Origin: Manihot esculenta
Lineage: Eukaryota > Streptophyta > Magnoliopsida > Malpighiales > Euphorbiaceae
Length of the DNA: 64,000 nucleotides
NCBI RefSeq assembly: GCF_001659605.2
Contig: NC_035164.2
Span: 5,559,379 to 5,623,378 of the forward strand
Direction: 5' to 3'
The stretch's first letter is position 1. Every line of letters begins with the position of its first letter. Under the pieces are notes generated by a model that saw only the letters and a list, made by a program, of their open reading frames with translations, was not told where the DNA came from and ran no database searches. Made by a program: the position numbers and the translations under genes. This document shows positions 46,981 to 58,854 of the stretch, in pieces.

Positions 46981-49900
46981 CTCCCCCTCAAGCTGGAGTG
47001 TACATATCATATGCTCCAAGCTTGTTACAAATATACTCGATTCGTGGTCCTTGAAGTGATTTTGTGAAAACATTAGCTAGCTGATCATTTGAGTTGACAA
47101 AACTAGTAGAAATGCATCCAGACTCAATCTTGTGCCTAATAAAATGGCAATCCACCTCTATATGCTTCGTCCTCTCATGAAAACTGAATTCGATGCAATA
47201 TGGAGGGCAACTTGATTATCACATATCAACTTCGTTTGGCCAGTATCGCTATATTTCAATTCCTGAAGGAGTTGCTTCAACCAGATGAGTTCGCATGCTG
47301 CTAAAGCCATAGCTCGATATTCTACTTCTGCACTTGATCTTGCAACCACACTCTATTTTTTACTTTTTCAGGATACAAGGTTCCCTCCAATCATAATATA
47401 ATATCCTCAAGTAGATCGTCTATCTGAAGGGGAACCTGCCCAATCTGCATTAGAATAGCCAACAATTTGTGAGTGACTCTTGTCCTCATAGAGTAGACCC
47501 TGTCTTGGAGCTCCTTTGATATATCTAAGAATGCGAATGACTGCATCTCGGTGACTACTGTATGGAGTTTGAAGAAATTGACTAACCACATTTACAGTTA
47601 AGGAAATATCTAGTCGTGTGATAGTGAGATAATTGAGCTTGCCGACTAACTTTCTGTATTCAGCAGGATCTTTAAGTGGCCCCCCTGTTCACGAACAAGC
47701 TTAACATTTGGATCCATGGGAATGTCCACATGTCTACAGTCTAATATGTCTGTCTCTTCCAATATATCCAAAGTATATTTCCATTGAGAAATTACAATAC
47801 CTGTTTTAGACTGTGCCACTTCAATTCTCAAGAAATATTTCAGTTTCTCCAGATCTTTAGTTTGGAAATGACTGAACAAATGTTGCTTAAGCTGAGAGAT
47901 TCCATTATGATCATTTCCTGTAATGACAATATCATCAAACATAGACCACTAAGTAGATGAATCTATCACCATTATAACGAAAAAATACGGAATGATCAGA
48001 ATTACTTCGAGACATTTCAAACTGTTGAACTACAGTGCTAAATCGTCCAAACCATGCTTTTAGAGACTGTTTTAGCCCATACAAAGAGCTCCCAAAACGA
48101 CATACTAAGCCTGACTCCCCTTGAGCAACAAACCCTAGAGGTTGCTCCATATAAACTTCTTCAGCGAGCTCTCCATGAAGAAAGGCATTTTTAAAGTCCA
48201 GTTGATGCAGGGTCCAATGATTAATTGCAGCCAATGAGGTAAGGAGGCGAATAGAAGCTATTTTGGCTACTAGAGAGAAAGTATCACTGTAATCAAGTCT
48301 AAAAATCTCTGTAACCTTTAGCTACAAGGCAAGCTTTAAGGTGATCAATTTTGCCATCAGGTCCCACCTTAACTGTGTAAACCCATCGACAACCAACAGT
48401 AGACTTACCAGGCGATAAGGATACCAGTTCCCAAGTTCCATTGTTATGCAGAGCAGTCATTTCCTCAACCATGGCATTACACCAACCAGGATGATCCAAT
48501 GTTTCTCTAACTGTCTTGGGTATGGAGACAGCAGACATAGCAGAGACAAAAGTATAATAGGAAGGAGATAAACGATGGTAACTCACAAAATTATAAATGG
48601 GATGAGGATTTTGGAAAGAGCGAATACCTTTTCGAAGAGCAAGAGGAGTAGTTGCTGTTGTTGAAGGTATGACCGAAGCAGGTGATGACGGAACGAGAGG
48701 TGAGTCATTAGAAGTACCTATATTAGGGAAAGAAATGTCATTGTTACTAGCAGATGGGTGAGACCGACGTGTATAGACCTGAAGAGGTGGCATAGGAGTG
48801 GGAGATGGACACACTTGCGGCAAAGAAGAAATAAGAGTCGGAGGTACAGGCAAAACTCTAGAGACAAAAGTTTTGTGTGTTGGATTAGAAGAAAAGTAAG
48901 GAGAGGTTTCAAAAAAGGTGACATCTGCAGACAAAATATATGTTAGTAGTAGGATCATAGCATTTGTAACCTTTTTGAAGCCGTGAATAGCCGAGAAAGA
49001 CACATTTAACTGATTTGGGCTGGAGTTTGTCTTTGCCAGGAGTATGATCATGAACAAAGCATATACATCCAAAAACACGCAGAGACAACTGGGTGGAATT
49101 CTGGTTAGAAAATAGGACAGAATGAGGACTTTGATGCTGCAAAACAAAGGAAGGCATTCGGTTAATCAAGTAACAGGCAGTGAGGACAGCTTCCCCTCAA
49201 AATCACAACGAAACATTGTGATATAGGAGTAAAGTGTGGGCTGTTTCAATTAAATGACGATTTTTTCACTTGGCAACTCCATTTTGTTGTGGGTTGTTTC
49301 AATTTGGTGTTTGATTATGGATTTCAGTATAAAACTTTTGAAAAATAGGGAACAAATCAGAACGATTCTTTATCAGAAAAAACCAAGTGCAATAAGAATA
49401 GTCATCAATAAAGGTAATAAAATATTGAAATTCCAGAGTTGTACTAACTCAACTTGGCCCTCAATATCTGAATGAACAATGTCAAATATAGAAGTGACTT
49501 TATTATTGATTCACTTGGGAAAAGAAGCTCGAGTTTGCTTCCTGAGTTGACAAGACTCACATTCTAAAGAAGGCAAGGAAGAGAGGTTAGGAACCAGTTT
49601 TTGTAACTTGTTCAGACTTGGATGTCCCCGACGACTATGAATGAGTTCAGCGGAGGTGGAAGACACAAAAGCAATTGGAGAGTTAGAAGTGGAAAAATAA
49701 TACAATTCTTGTGACTCATATCCTGCTCCAATCATCTTTCTAGCACTCCAGTCTTGCACAACCACAGATTCAGTAGTAAAGATGATTGAACAGTGAAGAT
49801 CTTTAGTCAATTTGCTAACAGAGATTAGGTTGTATGGACATTTAGGGGTAAATAAAACATTAGTCAATGAGATAGAAGGAAGGAGATATACGCTACCGAT

Positions 49901-50305
49901 CCCTTTAACTTGAGTTTGTGAACCATTAGCTAATGCGACTTTGGATAATGTAGAAGGTGAAACAAGAGTAGTAGAACGAGAGAGATTACTAGAGATATGA
50001 TCAGAAGCACTAGAATTGAGGATTCATGAACAAATTGATAAAGACTTGGTTAGATAAGCAAAAGAATTACCAGAATGGGCAATATTTGATTGGGTCATGG
50101 AGATTGAATCTGAGTCTACTAAGGAAAAAAGGGACCTGCGCCTGTGAACAGTAAATTTGACGTTACTTTTCACAAGGGGCATGTGAAGGCGGGTTGGGCA
50201 GGCGATTGGACCTGTTGGGTTGGAGTCACCGGCGCTGGGCGATGCTGGAGGAAGAGTAGTCGGCGTGAAACGATCGCCAGAAGATGGTGCACGCGCTGAT
50301 GCGTG

Positions 50306-50516
50306 GCCGGAGACAGGCTGCTTGAGGAGGCGCGTGGGGCCGGATCTGAAGGTGGTGCTTCACTGGAAAGCAGATCGGAAGCTGGCGTGGAGAATGGGCC
50401 GGGTGGTGCCGGAGACAGGCTGCTTGGGGTGGCGCGTGGAGGCGCGTGTGTCCGGATCTGGAGGTGGTGCTTTACCGGAAAGCAGATCGGAAGCCGGCGT
50501 GGAGAATGGACTGGGT
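50306..50516. repeat. GC-rich tandem duplication of about 105 bp in Copia II leader
   Basis: Two adjacent units begin GCCGGAGACAGGCTGCTT (about 50306 and 50407) and end TGGAGAATGG...GGGTGG. They make up most of the GC-rich leader. A plus-strand open frame across them is accidental. Confidence 0.82.
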
Positions 50517-50606
50517 GGTGAGACTAACTGATTTCCAGAAAGTCACCAAAGTAAGGTAGTAGATCTGCCACACAATGGTGAACCAAGTTTCTTGGCTCTA
50601 ATACCA

Positions 50607-50812
50607 TGAAATCTTTGATGAAAAGAAAAATAGAGTAGAAGATTTGAGAGAAAATACTTGATTATTCCCCTCAAGCCAATTGGAGTGTATATACTACTTA
50701 CAAGAATATATTAATTCCCTAATTATAGTCTAATCATATTCAAATCATATCACACAATCATATCCCTAATTATTACTACAACTCTAGCCTATTTACATAA
50801 ATAATCTTAACA
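50607..50812 (-). repeat. 5' LTR of Copia II
   Basis: 206 bp, with the primer-binding site immediately inside at about 50595-50606. Confidence 0.92.
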
Positions 50813-53295
50813 GGAAATAAAGATTTAGTGGGAAACAAAATGTTATAAGGGATATCACCATAAAGGGTGGAGGAAGGTATGCGATTGATAAAAAACTAAG
50901 CAGTGGATACAGCATCAGCCCAAAAATATTTAGGTACTTTCATTTGGAATAAGAGGGCTCTGGCTACTTCAAGATGTCGATTTTTTCTTTCGCTAACTCC
51001 ATTTTGTGAAGGAGTGTCAACACAAGAGGACTGATAAAGAATCCATTTTTGTAACAAATAAGATTGAAATTCTCCAGAGAGATACTATTTAGCATTATCA
51101 CTTTGCAATATACGAATGAAAATATTGAATTGGGTTTGGATTTCAGCATAAAACGCACAAAAGATAGAAAATAATTCTGAACGACTCTTCATTAAAAATA
51201 ACCAAGTAGTACGAGAGAACTTATCAACAAAAGTAACAAAGTACTTAAAGCCAGACTTAGACACAACAGGATAAGGACCCTAAACATCTGAATGTACTAA
51301 CTCAAAAGGGGACGAAGCCCATTTATTGACTCGAGATACTGTAGGTAAACAATGATGTTTGGCAAATTGACAGGACTAACAATCTAAAATAGACAGAATG
51401 AAACTGTGGATATAACTTCTTCAAAGCCGAGAGAGAAGGATGGCCCAAACGACAATGAACATCAAAAGGTGTTAAACGCGTGGAACACGCAAGAGATCGA
51501 GGTAGTTGCTGATCCAAGATGTAAAGACCCTCTGACTCACGCCCTCTACCAATAATTTGCTTTGTCGAAAGATCCTGAAAAACACAGTGATCAGGAAAGA
51601 ATGAGTCACAACAATTCAATGCACGAGTGAGTTTATTAACGGAAAGCAAATTAAACGCGAACTTAGGGAGACATAACACAGAGGATACAGATAGAGAAGG
51701 GGTTAAGTTGACATAACCAGAATCCATGACAGAAGATTTAGTGCCATTAGTAAGAGTAACATAAGAAGACGATGCATGAGACTCAAGATTGGTTAAAATT
51801 GTAGAATTACCTGATATATGATCGGTAGCACCAGAATCAATAACCCATTTGGAGGATGAAGACACAAGACATGCAGTAGAATTGCCTGACTCGGCAATTG
51901 CAGTGATAGAGGAGGAATTAGAGGATTTCAGGGATGCCTGGTATTGAGTAAATTGTGCATACTCATCTGCAGATATCAAAATTCCCTGATTTGAAGAGGC
52001 CTCAACTGCCATATGCGCCATTTGTGTGTGCTGATTCTTATTTTGTAGTTTCTGACATGTCTTCTTAGTATGTCCAGGTTCGCGGCAGTAATAACAAATG
52101 ATTCCTCCTGAGTCAGAAGTAGGACCTATTTCCCCAGAACGTTGAGATCCTTTACCACCATTAGAACCTCCCTTTTACCCACCTCTGTTTTTCTGTCTGC
52201 CACTGTCACTGCGGCTAACAAGGGCACTAGTGGGGTGTGAAGGAATTGGAGATTCTGTACGCAACACTCTAGTGGATACATCATGCAACGATAATATTTC
52301 AGAGTCAGAAAGAACTTGAGATTTAGCTATCTCAAACTCTAGAGGGAGACCTGCAAGAAAGCTCATAACAACCATTTGCTCTCATTGAGATTGTTGAGTT
52401 TTCACATCTATACTAAAGGCATCAATACATTAAGTTTTTCGTAAACTCTTTTAAAATCCATAAAATAGAATGTCAAAGTTCTATCATTTTTCTCAGCTTG
52501 GTAAAACGTCTTACATAAATTATAAATGCGATAAATATTTCCTTTGTCAGAATATAGAAATTCCAAATACTCTGTTAATTCTTTAACAAATTCACAGTGA
52601 TTAATAAGACTAATCATCTCACTATGAATAGAATTTCGAATCTGCAGAAACAAACGAGCATCATCCCTCATCCAATCTCTACGAGTTTCATCAGTTGGAG
52701 GATCCTTGGTAAGATTATCATCCATTTCAATACTTCGTAAATAAATACGGATAGTCTTACTCCAAACAAAAAAATTAGATCCATTTAATTTGTGTTCTGT
52801 GATTTTAGTCATCACAGGAATCACATCAATTACGGTGGTTTTAACTTCAGTCATAAGGACAACCAACCTAAAACAATCAAAATAAACACAGAATCAGAAG
52901 TAAACAGTACTCTTGAATAGTACCTGGTGAACAGTGCCTGAATATTAACAGTACCAAAAACACCTCCACCCAATTCCCAAATGGCAAACGAACCTCAGAT
53001 CTGACAAGGGGACAGTGTGGCGACTCCAGCGATGGTGATTGGAGCAGCGTCGGAGCTAGGACGTGTCTTCACGCGACGGCGCGTGGAACTGCGGTCGGTC
53101 ATTGTGGCGGCGCATGAGGCCCACTCGTCGGCCGAACGCTCGTTGGACTCTTCAGGAAAGCTTCGCTGACGCTCCGTCGTCCTTCCCATGGGGGCGGTGA
53201 GATCTAAATGTTACTCTTTATGGGTAATTCAAATGAACAGAGTCTTAAGTCTCCAAAAAAAATTTTAAATCTCTATAAGTGAGACTCTGATACCA

Positions 53296-53478
53296 TGTAG
53301 AAAGATAATATTTTTTGTATATTACAATAGAGATTACAATCTATTTATACATGAAAAACTATCTAAACAGGAAGAAAAATCAAGTTTATGGTCATACAAT
53401 CCCTCAGATTAAGTAACTGAGACATCTATCAATATTTACTTCCTATATTAACATATTTACTTCCTATAACTTATAACA
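53296..53478 (-). repeat. 5' LTR of Copia I
   Basis: 183 bp, directly followed on the minus strand by the primer-binding site TGGTATCAGAGTC. Confidence 0.92.
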
Positions 53479-53698
53479 TTTTCCTTCTTTTTTTTTCCTT
53501 GCAACTTTGTATGATAAAAGGAGCGCTTAAAAAGAAAAAGGCAATCCTTTAGTTTTTGCTCATTTATTTGGTTTACATGTCCTTCTGCTGCCCTTTTGTG
53601 AAAAGGAACTGCTATCTTTTATTTATGCTCAACTCTGTACATTTCTTCTTCCTGCTTTCATTGCTGCATTTTGTGAAACTAATTTTTGATTTGAACAG

Positions 53699-53740
53699 CT
53701 GATAAAAAACAAGAACCTTGCAGCTCAGAATGGTAACTAG
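53699..53740 (+). pseudogene. Probable last exon of the Rab-GAP pseudogene
   Basis: Acceptor TTTGAACAG is followed by a 13-codon segment, LIKNKNLAAQNGN, then TAG. This fits the basic C-terminal tail of the plant TBC protein. It is separated from the previous exon by about 15 kb of inserted retroelements. The exon expected between them (the tail with a Lys/Arg-rich helix) was not found and may be deleted; CATAAAGTTTAAAAAA near 39370 could be a trace. Confidence 0.55.
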
Positions 53741-56306
53741 GTTGTGCTATTTCTTCTGTACTGCTATTAACAGAAGCAGTAAAACCATGTGAAGTTTGAG
53801 TATTACTGACAAAGTTGTTTGGGCTTTCACAATGGAGTTTTGTACTGCTGCCATTCAAAGGTGTAGTTCATTTCTTTGCACTTTCATTATCTCCTTCATA
53901 ACTCTTGTGAGGTAACTACTTTGTTTTTGTGATTCTGCTTTCCTTTTTTACTGAAATAATATACCTCATACCAGAAAATGGCGGAGTCACGTGTGTGTTA
54001 GTGTTGTTCGGCTTGTGAGTTTGTTTATGCTCTTGCATCTTTCTGCAAGTAAATGTAGATTACTTTTTATATTCAGATGGTCTCTCGTCGTCCCTTAACA
54101 AGTTACTTGGAAATGGTGTAGGGCTTATCTTTAGTGAAAGTGCATGGTTATGGGCCAGGTTTCCGCTCTTTGTATCACTAATTGTGGCATCAAAAATTTG
54201 TTTCGGTTTAATACGTATGAAAAAGTGACAAATAAATGTGTAATTAGTTCAAGTATTGAGAGAAAATCAAAGAATATTTGGGAGTTGGGAGAACATACAT
54301 TATATAGAATGGTTGAATGAAAAATACATTTTTTTCATTTTTTAATTTTCTCTTTAAGTCTTCTATCCTCAGTCCTAATAAAATGATGACTGATGAAAAT
54401 GTCAAATATAAGATATGTTGTTGTTTTAACTCATAATTGGCATGAAGGCTCTGTTCTAACCTATTATCTACATCCTGAAAAATGCTGCCCAAATAGACAT
54501 TTCGCATGATTTGGGCTGCAATGCATCTGCCTCTTTTTATGGCAATTTCTCAAATGAAACTATGTTATGGTTATGGGATAGCCGTACACCCTCCTACTCA
54601 AAATTTCTGGTCCAAATTTTAGGGGTTGGGACATATTTTTGTGCCGTGTGAATTTCTCTGCCTTTTTAAATGTAACTCGGCTCAATTTCACCATCTGCTG
54701 TCTTTATATATGCTTAACCATCATTTGAACAGCTGAGGTGTTTGTCCGGAGGGAAACTGGCAGCACAGGCAACAACAACTAAGCCTTGATCCCAAACTAG
54801 TTGGGGTCAGCAGTCTGACATACTACGTAAATGAATTCGTTTCTTGCAACTTTTGTATTTGCACTCTTTTCTGCTTAATGCAATTTAATTGAAGCTGGAC
54901 CATACTATTACAATTGTATTTATAGCAAATTCAAGGATTTCATAAAATGGTATATTTTTAATTGAGCTTCATTTTTTATTTTTATTTTACAGTGTGTTCC
55001 GTTTTTTTTTTTTTTTTTGCCCTGCCCCCCTAGAGCCAGTTGAAGGGCCAAAAGCCACAAGAAGTTATTATTGTTATATTATTTTGGTTGCATCTGGTTC
55101 CTGATAAAATTGTCCACTCTGCACACTTCAGAGAGGTTAGGCAAATATATTATTGTATTTTTCATTCACAAAGTTTCTTACAGACACGTTAGGAGGGCAA
55201 CTCATGTATTAACAATTTTGATCCCTGCCCTTTTATTTATATATGAGATTAAAGAGGAACTCTTAAATATTTTGGAGACAACATGGTCAATTGATTGTAG
55301 GACAAAACAAAACCCTGTTGTAGAAAGACTGAGTGAATTTGTAGTGAAAGCTAGAATCAAGGTTTGGAAACAGCGGCTCTGTGTGGACATAGCTTTCTAA
55401 TTTCAGCTGCAAATGCTGGATCTATGTTTTGAACTGGCAGTGGATTTGTACAGCGAGTCCTCAACAAAGAAAGTTAGCTTTGCCCAGTAAGTATGACCCT
55501 GTTGTGCACAAGCACATGCTGATTTGACAGGAAAATGAGCACTTTCTTATTAGCGCAACAAGGAGATCATGGAAAATTACTGAACTAGCATCATGATTTT
55601 GTAGATTAGATTTTACAACTAGTTTTTATCGATTAGGGTGTCAGAGGGTAGTGAAATCCGCATCTAAGCCTTTAGATTTGAAGTGAGCCAATGCAATTGT
55701 CAATGAGATAGATGGTGATGTGAGGTGGTTTTGTTGTCCTGTCCTGTCCTGTGTAGGTTCATTGGATCATTAAGCATGCATCATGGAAACTTTTAGTGCA
55801 CGCATGATAATCATCAATTGCATTGATTATTCCTTAAGCATTATCCTATACTTTTTTGTTCCTTGATAGAATTCTTTCAATAGAATGAATGTACTGCAAA
55901 ACAACAGTATTTGAAATGGAACTGATTGATGGGTTGCATTGGGAATATTTCCTCAGTATCCTTTGTTTCAGTAAAGGTAGGAAAGTGTAGGATTTCTAAA
56001 TGACCGTTATATGGTAGTTGATTGTAATGAATACGTGGGATCCATAATAACCAATTGTTTTATAGTAAAATTGTCACTGGAGATCGACTCCTGCTTACCT
56101 TACCTTTGTTGAAAATTTCTTTGATTTTGTCAATGAATGCAAATCCACTAAGCCTCCAATTTTGTGGTACAGCTTTTCTTTTGAATTTGTTTCCTCCAGA
56201 AGAATTGACTCACTGCAGCCCTGAATTTAGTTCAAACCACTATACCTTTAGTAAGAAAGAAACAAGGATAACTGAAAGTTAGCATTACGGGTGGGTATAT
56301 ATAATA
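53741..56306. other. 3' flank of the Rab-GAP pseudogene, no clear gene
   Basis: Moderately AT-rich sequence. An ORF at 55071-55400 and an adjacent CAG-preceded segment near 55408 (LQMLDLCFELAVD) look faintly exon-like but match no family I know. Stretches of T at 55003-55018 and a SINE fragment near 54770 also lie here. Confidence 0.4.
54770..54835 (+). mobile_element. Au-like SINE fragment
   Basis: CAACAACAACTAAGCCTTG, then a CCCAA...TTGGGGTC pair and a CAGTCTGACAT tail, resembles the conserved AACAACAA-AGCCTT-GGGGTCGGCT core of plant Au-type SINEs. Only the core is present; the tRNA-related head was not found. Confidence 0.6.
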
Positions 56307-56314
56307 GTGACGGC

Positions 56315-56777
56315 TAGGGGTGAGCATTCGATCGGTTCGGTTCAAAATCAAACCTAACCGAATAAACTGAAAATCGAAATTTTAATATTTATAAAAATCA
56401 AACCGAATCGATTTTGGTCAGAAACCGAATCGAACTGAATCGGTCTGATTCGATTCGGTTCGGTTTGATTGGTTTCGATTTTTAATAATTTTTTTATTTT
56501 TTACACTTTATTTTTAATATTTTAAAATTTAATTAAAATATTTTAATCTTAATATGATTTAATTTCTCTATATTATTGAAAAAATATATTATTATTACTA
56601 ATCGGTTCGATTTGGTTTTTTCAGTTTTTTTTATCAAAACCTAATCGAATCGAAATTATCGAAATTTCTGAAATTAAAAATCAAACCGAATCGAAATATA
56701 TAAAAAATCAAATTAAATTTTTAAATCGATTCGATTCGATTAATTTTTTCGATTTGAACCGAATATTACTCATCCTA
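56315..56777. mobile_element. AACCGAA-rich MITE with perfect 8-bp TSD
   Basis: 463 bp. The left end TAGGGGTGAGCATTCG and the right end GAATATTACTCATCCTA are inverted matches. The TSD GTGACGGC is perfect at 56307-56314 and 56778-56785. This copy and the one at 4073 define the family's 8-bp target duplication. Confidence 0.88.
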
Positions 56778-56785
56778 GTGACGGC

Positions 56786-57619
56786 ATATGTTATTGGCTA
56801 AATTTATACCGGGAGAATTATATTTAAAGTGGAAAATTAGATTTATATTTTAAATAGTTTGAACTAAAATTATAATCTATTAAATTATATTACTGATGAT
56901 TTATCAAAAAAAATTGATCATGTAAAATATTTTTTTAATTTTTTAAGGGTAAATTGCCACTTAGTTTTATAGAGAAATAAAATAAAATTTTTTATCTTTT
57001 AATTTTAAAAAATTTACTAGATAATTTTTTCGTTAAATATTATAAAAAAAAATACTCCAAATATAAATGATTAATTAGTAAATTTTTTAAAAATTTTAGA
57101 AATTAAATTTATATATATATATAATTATCTCATTTCTCTTATAAATTTAAAATTTATATTTTATTAATGTTCAATTTTCATGTCATTTTAATTTTAATTT
57201 ATTATTAATTTTTTTCAAATCTTACATATTATTATTCTATATATTTAGATTTTATATTATTATTTTTTTCTTTTTAACTCTGAATTTTATGCAATAATTT
57301 AATATAATACCTTGATATTGACTAGTTTTTATTTTTTAAAATAATAAATTAATATTATAAAATTAAATAATAATCATAATTATAATTATGTCATACTTAT
57401 TATATTCTAAATTTTTATAATAATGTCTAATTGATAAAAAAAACCATATAATTTGATATTTTCGGTTTACTATATATATAGTTACCAAATCGAGAAAATT
57501 CTATTATTTTAGTAAGACTACTTCCGATTCAATTGTTCTTTTGAGTAATTTTAAAATTTTTTTAATTTTTTATTCTTCTATTATCGGTTTTATTAATTTT
57601 AATTTAATAATTAATTATA
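56786..57619. other. AT-rich intergenic DNA
   Basis: Long A/T runs with TATATA segments. No gene or element end was recognised. Confidence 0.6.
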
Positions 57620-57624
57620 ACTTT

Positions 57625-58121
57625 TGATGATCTGAGATCCAATAGAATAGAGTTTTACCAGGGTTTTTCTATTATAGAATAAGGCTTAAACTTTCTGAGG
57701 AGGAGACTCCTCTTTTATACATTGTCTTGCTTGCTGGTGACGTGTAAAGATCTCTCCAGGATTGGACCACGCGTCTCTGCCATGCGGATTCGGAAGTACT
57801 GGGGTATCAGCCGCCTGCTCCATGCATAACGGCCTCTGATTCTCCCCGTGCGTACGCCCGAGCGGATCTGCCAGGTTGTCTGGTGAATATTTTTCTGGAT
57901 CCTGGGCTGGACCGAGAGTTGGGCCGGATGCTAAGCCTGAGTGGAGAGGGCCTGCTCCATGCGGACCGGGCCGGCTTGAGTGAGGAAGATGGGTCGAGCC
58001 CGGCCTTGAAGGTTGGATGAGCCATGCTTGTTATGTATATTAGGTGTGTGGGCCTCTACGTCATGGGTCTTGGCCTGTGGTCAAACCTCTGATCCGGGGT
58101 AAAGGAATCCAGCAGTCATCA
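57625..58121 (-). mobile_element. Solo LTR with 5-bp TSD
   Basis: 497 bp with inverted ends TGATGA and TCATCA and perfect 5-bp direct repeats ACTTT at 57620-57624 and 58122-58126. The interior is GC-rich (GGGCCGG, CCCGGCC). A TATA box TATAAAAGAGGAG on the minus strand near 57710-57722 gives the orientation. No internal retroelement domain is adjacent, so it is a product of LTR-LTR recombination. A minus-strand ORF at 57807-58025 is not considered real. Confidence 0.85.
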
Positions 58122-58176
58122 ACTTTATTGATAATATACTATTTATACTTATTATTTTATAAATTTATTGATAATA

Positions 58177-58177
<1 letters not shown>

Positions 58178-58211
<34 letters not shown>
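58178..58211. repeat. (ATT)n microsatellite
   Basis: About 11 ATT triplets just right of the solo LTR. Confidence 0.9.
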
Positions 58212-58214
<3 letters not shown>

Positions 58215-58854
58215 TTAGACCGTGAACTGAACCAATCAACTTTCAGACTGAGACCAGTGAAATGGTTTCAATTCATGATTCAAAACTTTTTTATTATTAT
58301 TATTTATACTGATTTTTTTAATCCTTTTACTATAAAAACTAAATAAATAATATTATTATAATAATATAAAAATTTAATATTATTAATCTTATAAATTTTA
58401 AATTGAGATCAAATCGAAGTTGAATCAAACCAAAACTGCATCATACCGTAACTTTTTGAATCAAACCATGAAGCGTAACAAACAAACAATTACTGTCTGA
58501 AACTGGCTGATGGTATATGGTTGACGTCAACAAATTTGTGTTATCAAACAAACATCATGGATTATGTTTATTGTTAAATTTTTTAATTCAATTTAATTTT
58601 TAATAAAAATTTGATTAATTTTTAAAATTAAAAATAAATAATCCAACCATTAAATTTTATTTATAGTATTATTAATAAATATTTTATAACAAATATGTTA
58701 TATATTAGCACCATACAAATAATTAAAAATAATATATTTACTATAAAATCTTCATAATTATTATTATGTAATACAAAATCTATTTATTATAAAAATTAAT
58801 AGTTATATTACTGTAGTATTTAAAATGTATTATTTATAAAACTGTTCGTGACCT

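Larger units (their letters stand above)
46775..50812 (-). mobile_element. Copia retrotransposon II, nested and lacking gag
   Basis: The LTRs are 46775-46980 (3') and 50607-50812 (5'), 206 bp each, with about 13 differences by hand count. The TSD GGAAA lies at 46770-46774 and 50813-50817. The primer-binding site TGGTATTAGAGC adjoins the 5' LTR, and a TTGAGGGGGAG polypurine tract adjoins the 3' LTR. Minus-strand order: degraded protease near 49990-50090 (SSASDHIS; the catalytic Asp is replaced by Asn), GAG-pre-integrase (49867-49511), integrase (to about 48910), RT (48475-47646) and RNase H (47591-47158). No gag is present between the primer-binding site and the protease. It sits in the integrase-RT linker of Copia I. 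Confidence 0.93.
44525..53478 (-). mobile_element. Copia retrotransposon I, host of a nested insertion
   Basis: The LTRs are 44525-44709 (3') and 53296-53478 (5'), TG...CA on the minus strand, with about 11 substitutions and a 2-bp indel by hand count. The TSD TTTTC lies at 44520-44524 and 53479-53483. The primer-binding site TGGTATCAGAG (initiator-Met tRNA type) adjoins the 5' LTR and a polypurine tract TTGAGGGGGAG adjoins the 3' LTR. Minus-strand gag lies at 52866-52175. The knuckle CYYCREPGHTKKTC is near 52085, the protease VIDSGATDHIS near 51830, then integrase to about 50820. RT (YVDDIVII) and RNase H lie at 46477-44717. In-frame stops and shifts break it, and element II splits it. Confidence 0.93.

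Noticed and set aside
50220..50531. 103-codon plus-strand ORF, GC-rich
   Set aside because: It runs antisense through the tandem-duplicated leader of Copia II and has no codon bias or homology.
57807..58025. 72-codon minus-strand ORF
   Set aside because: It lies wholly inside a solo LTR defined by a perfect TSD.
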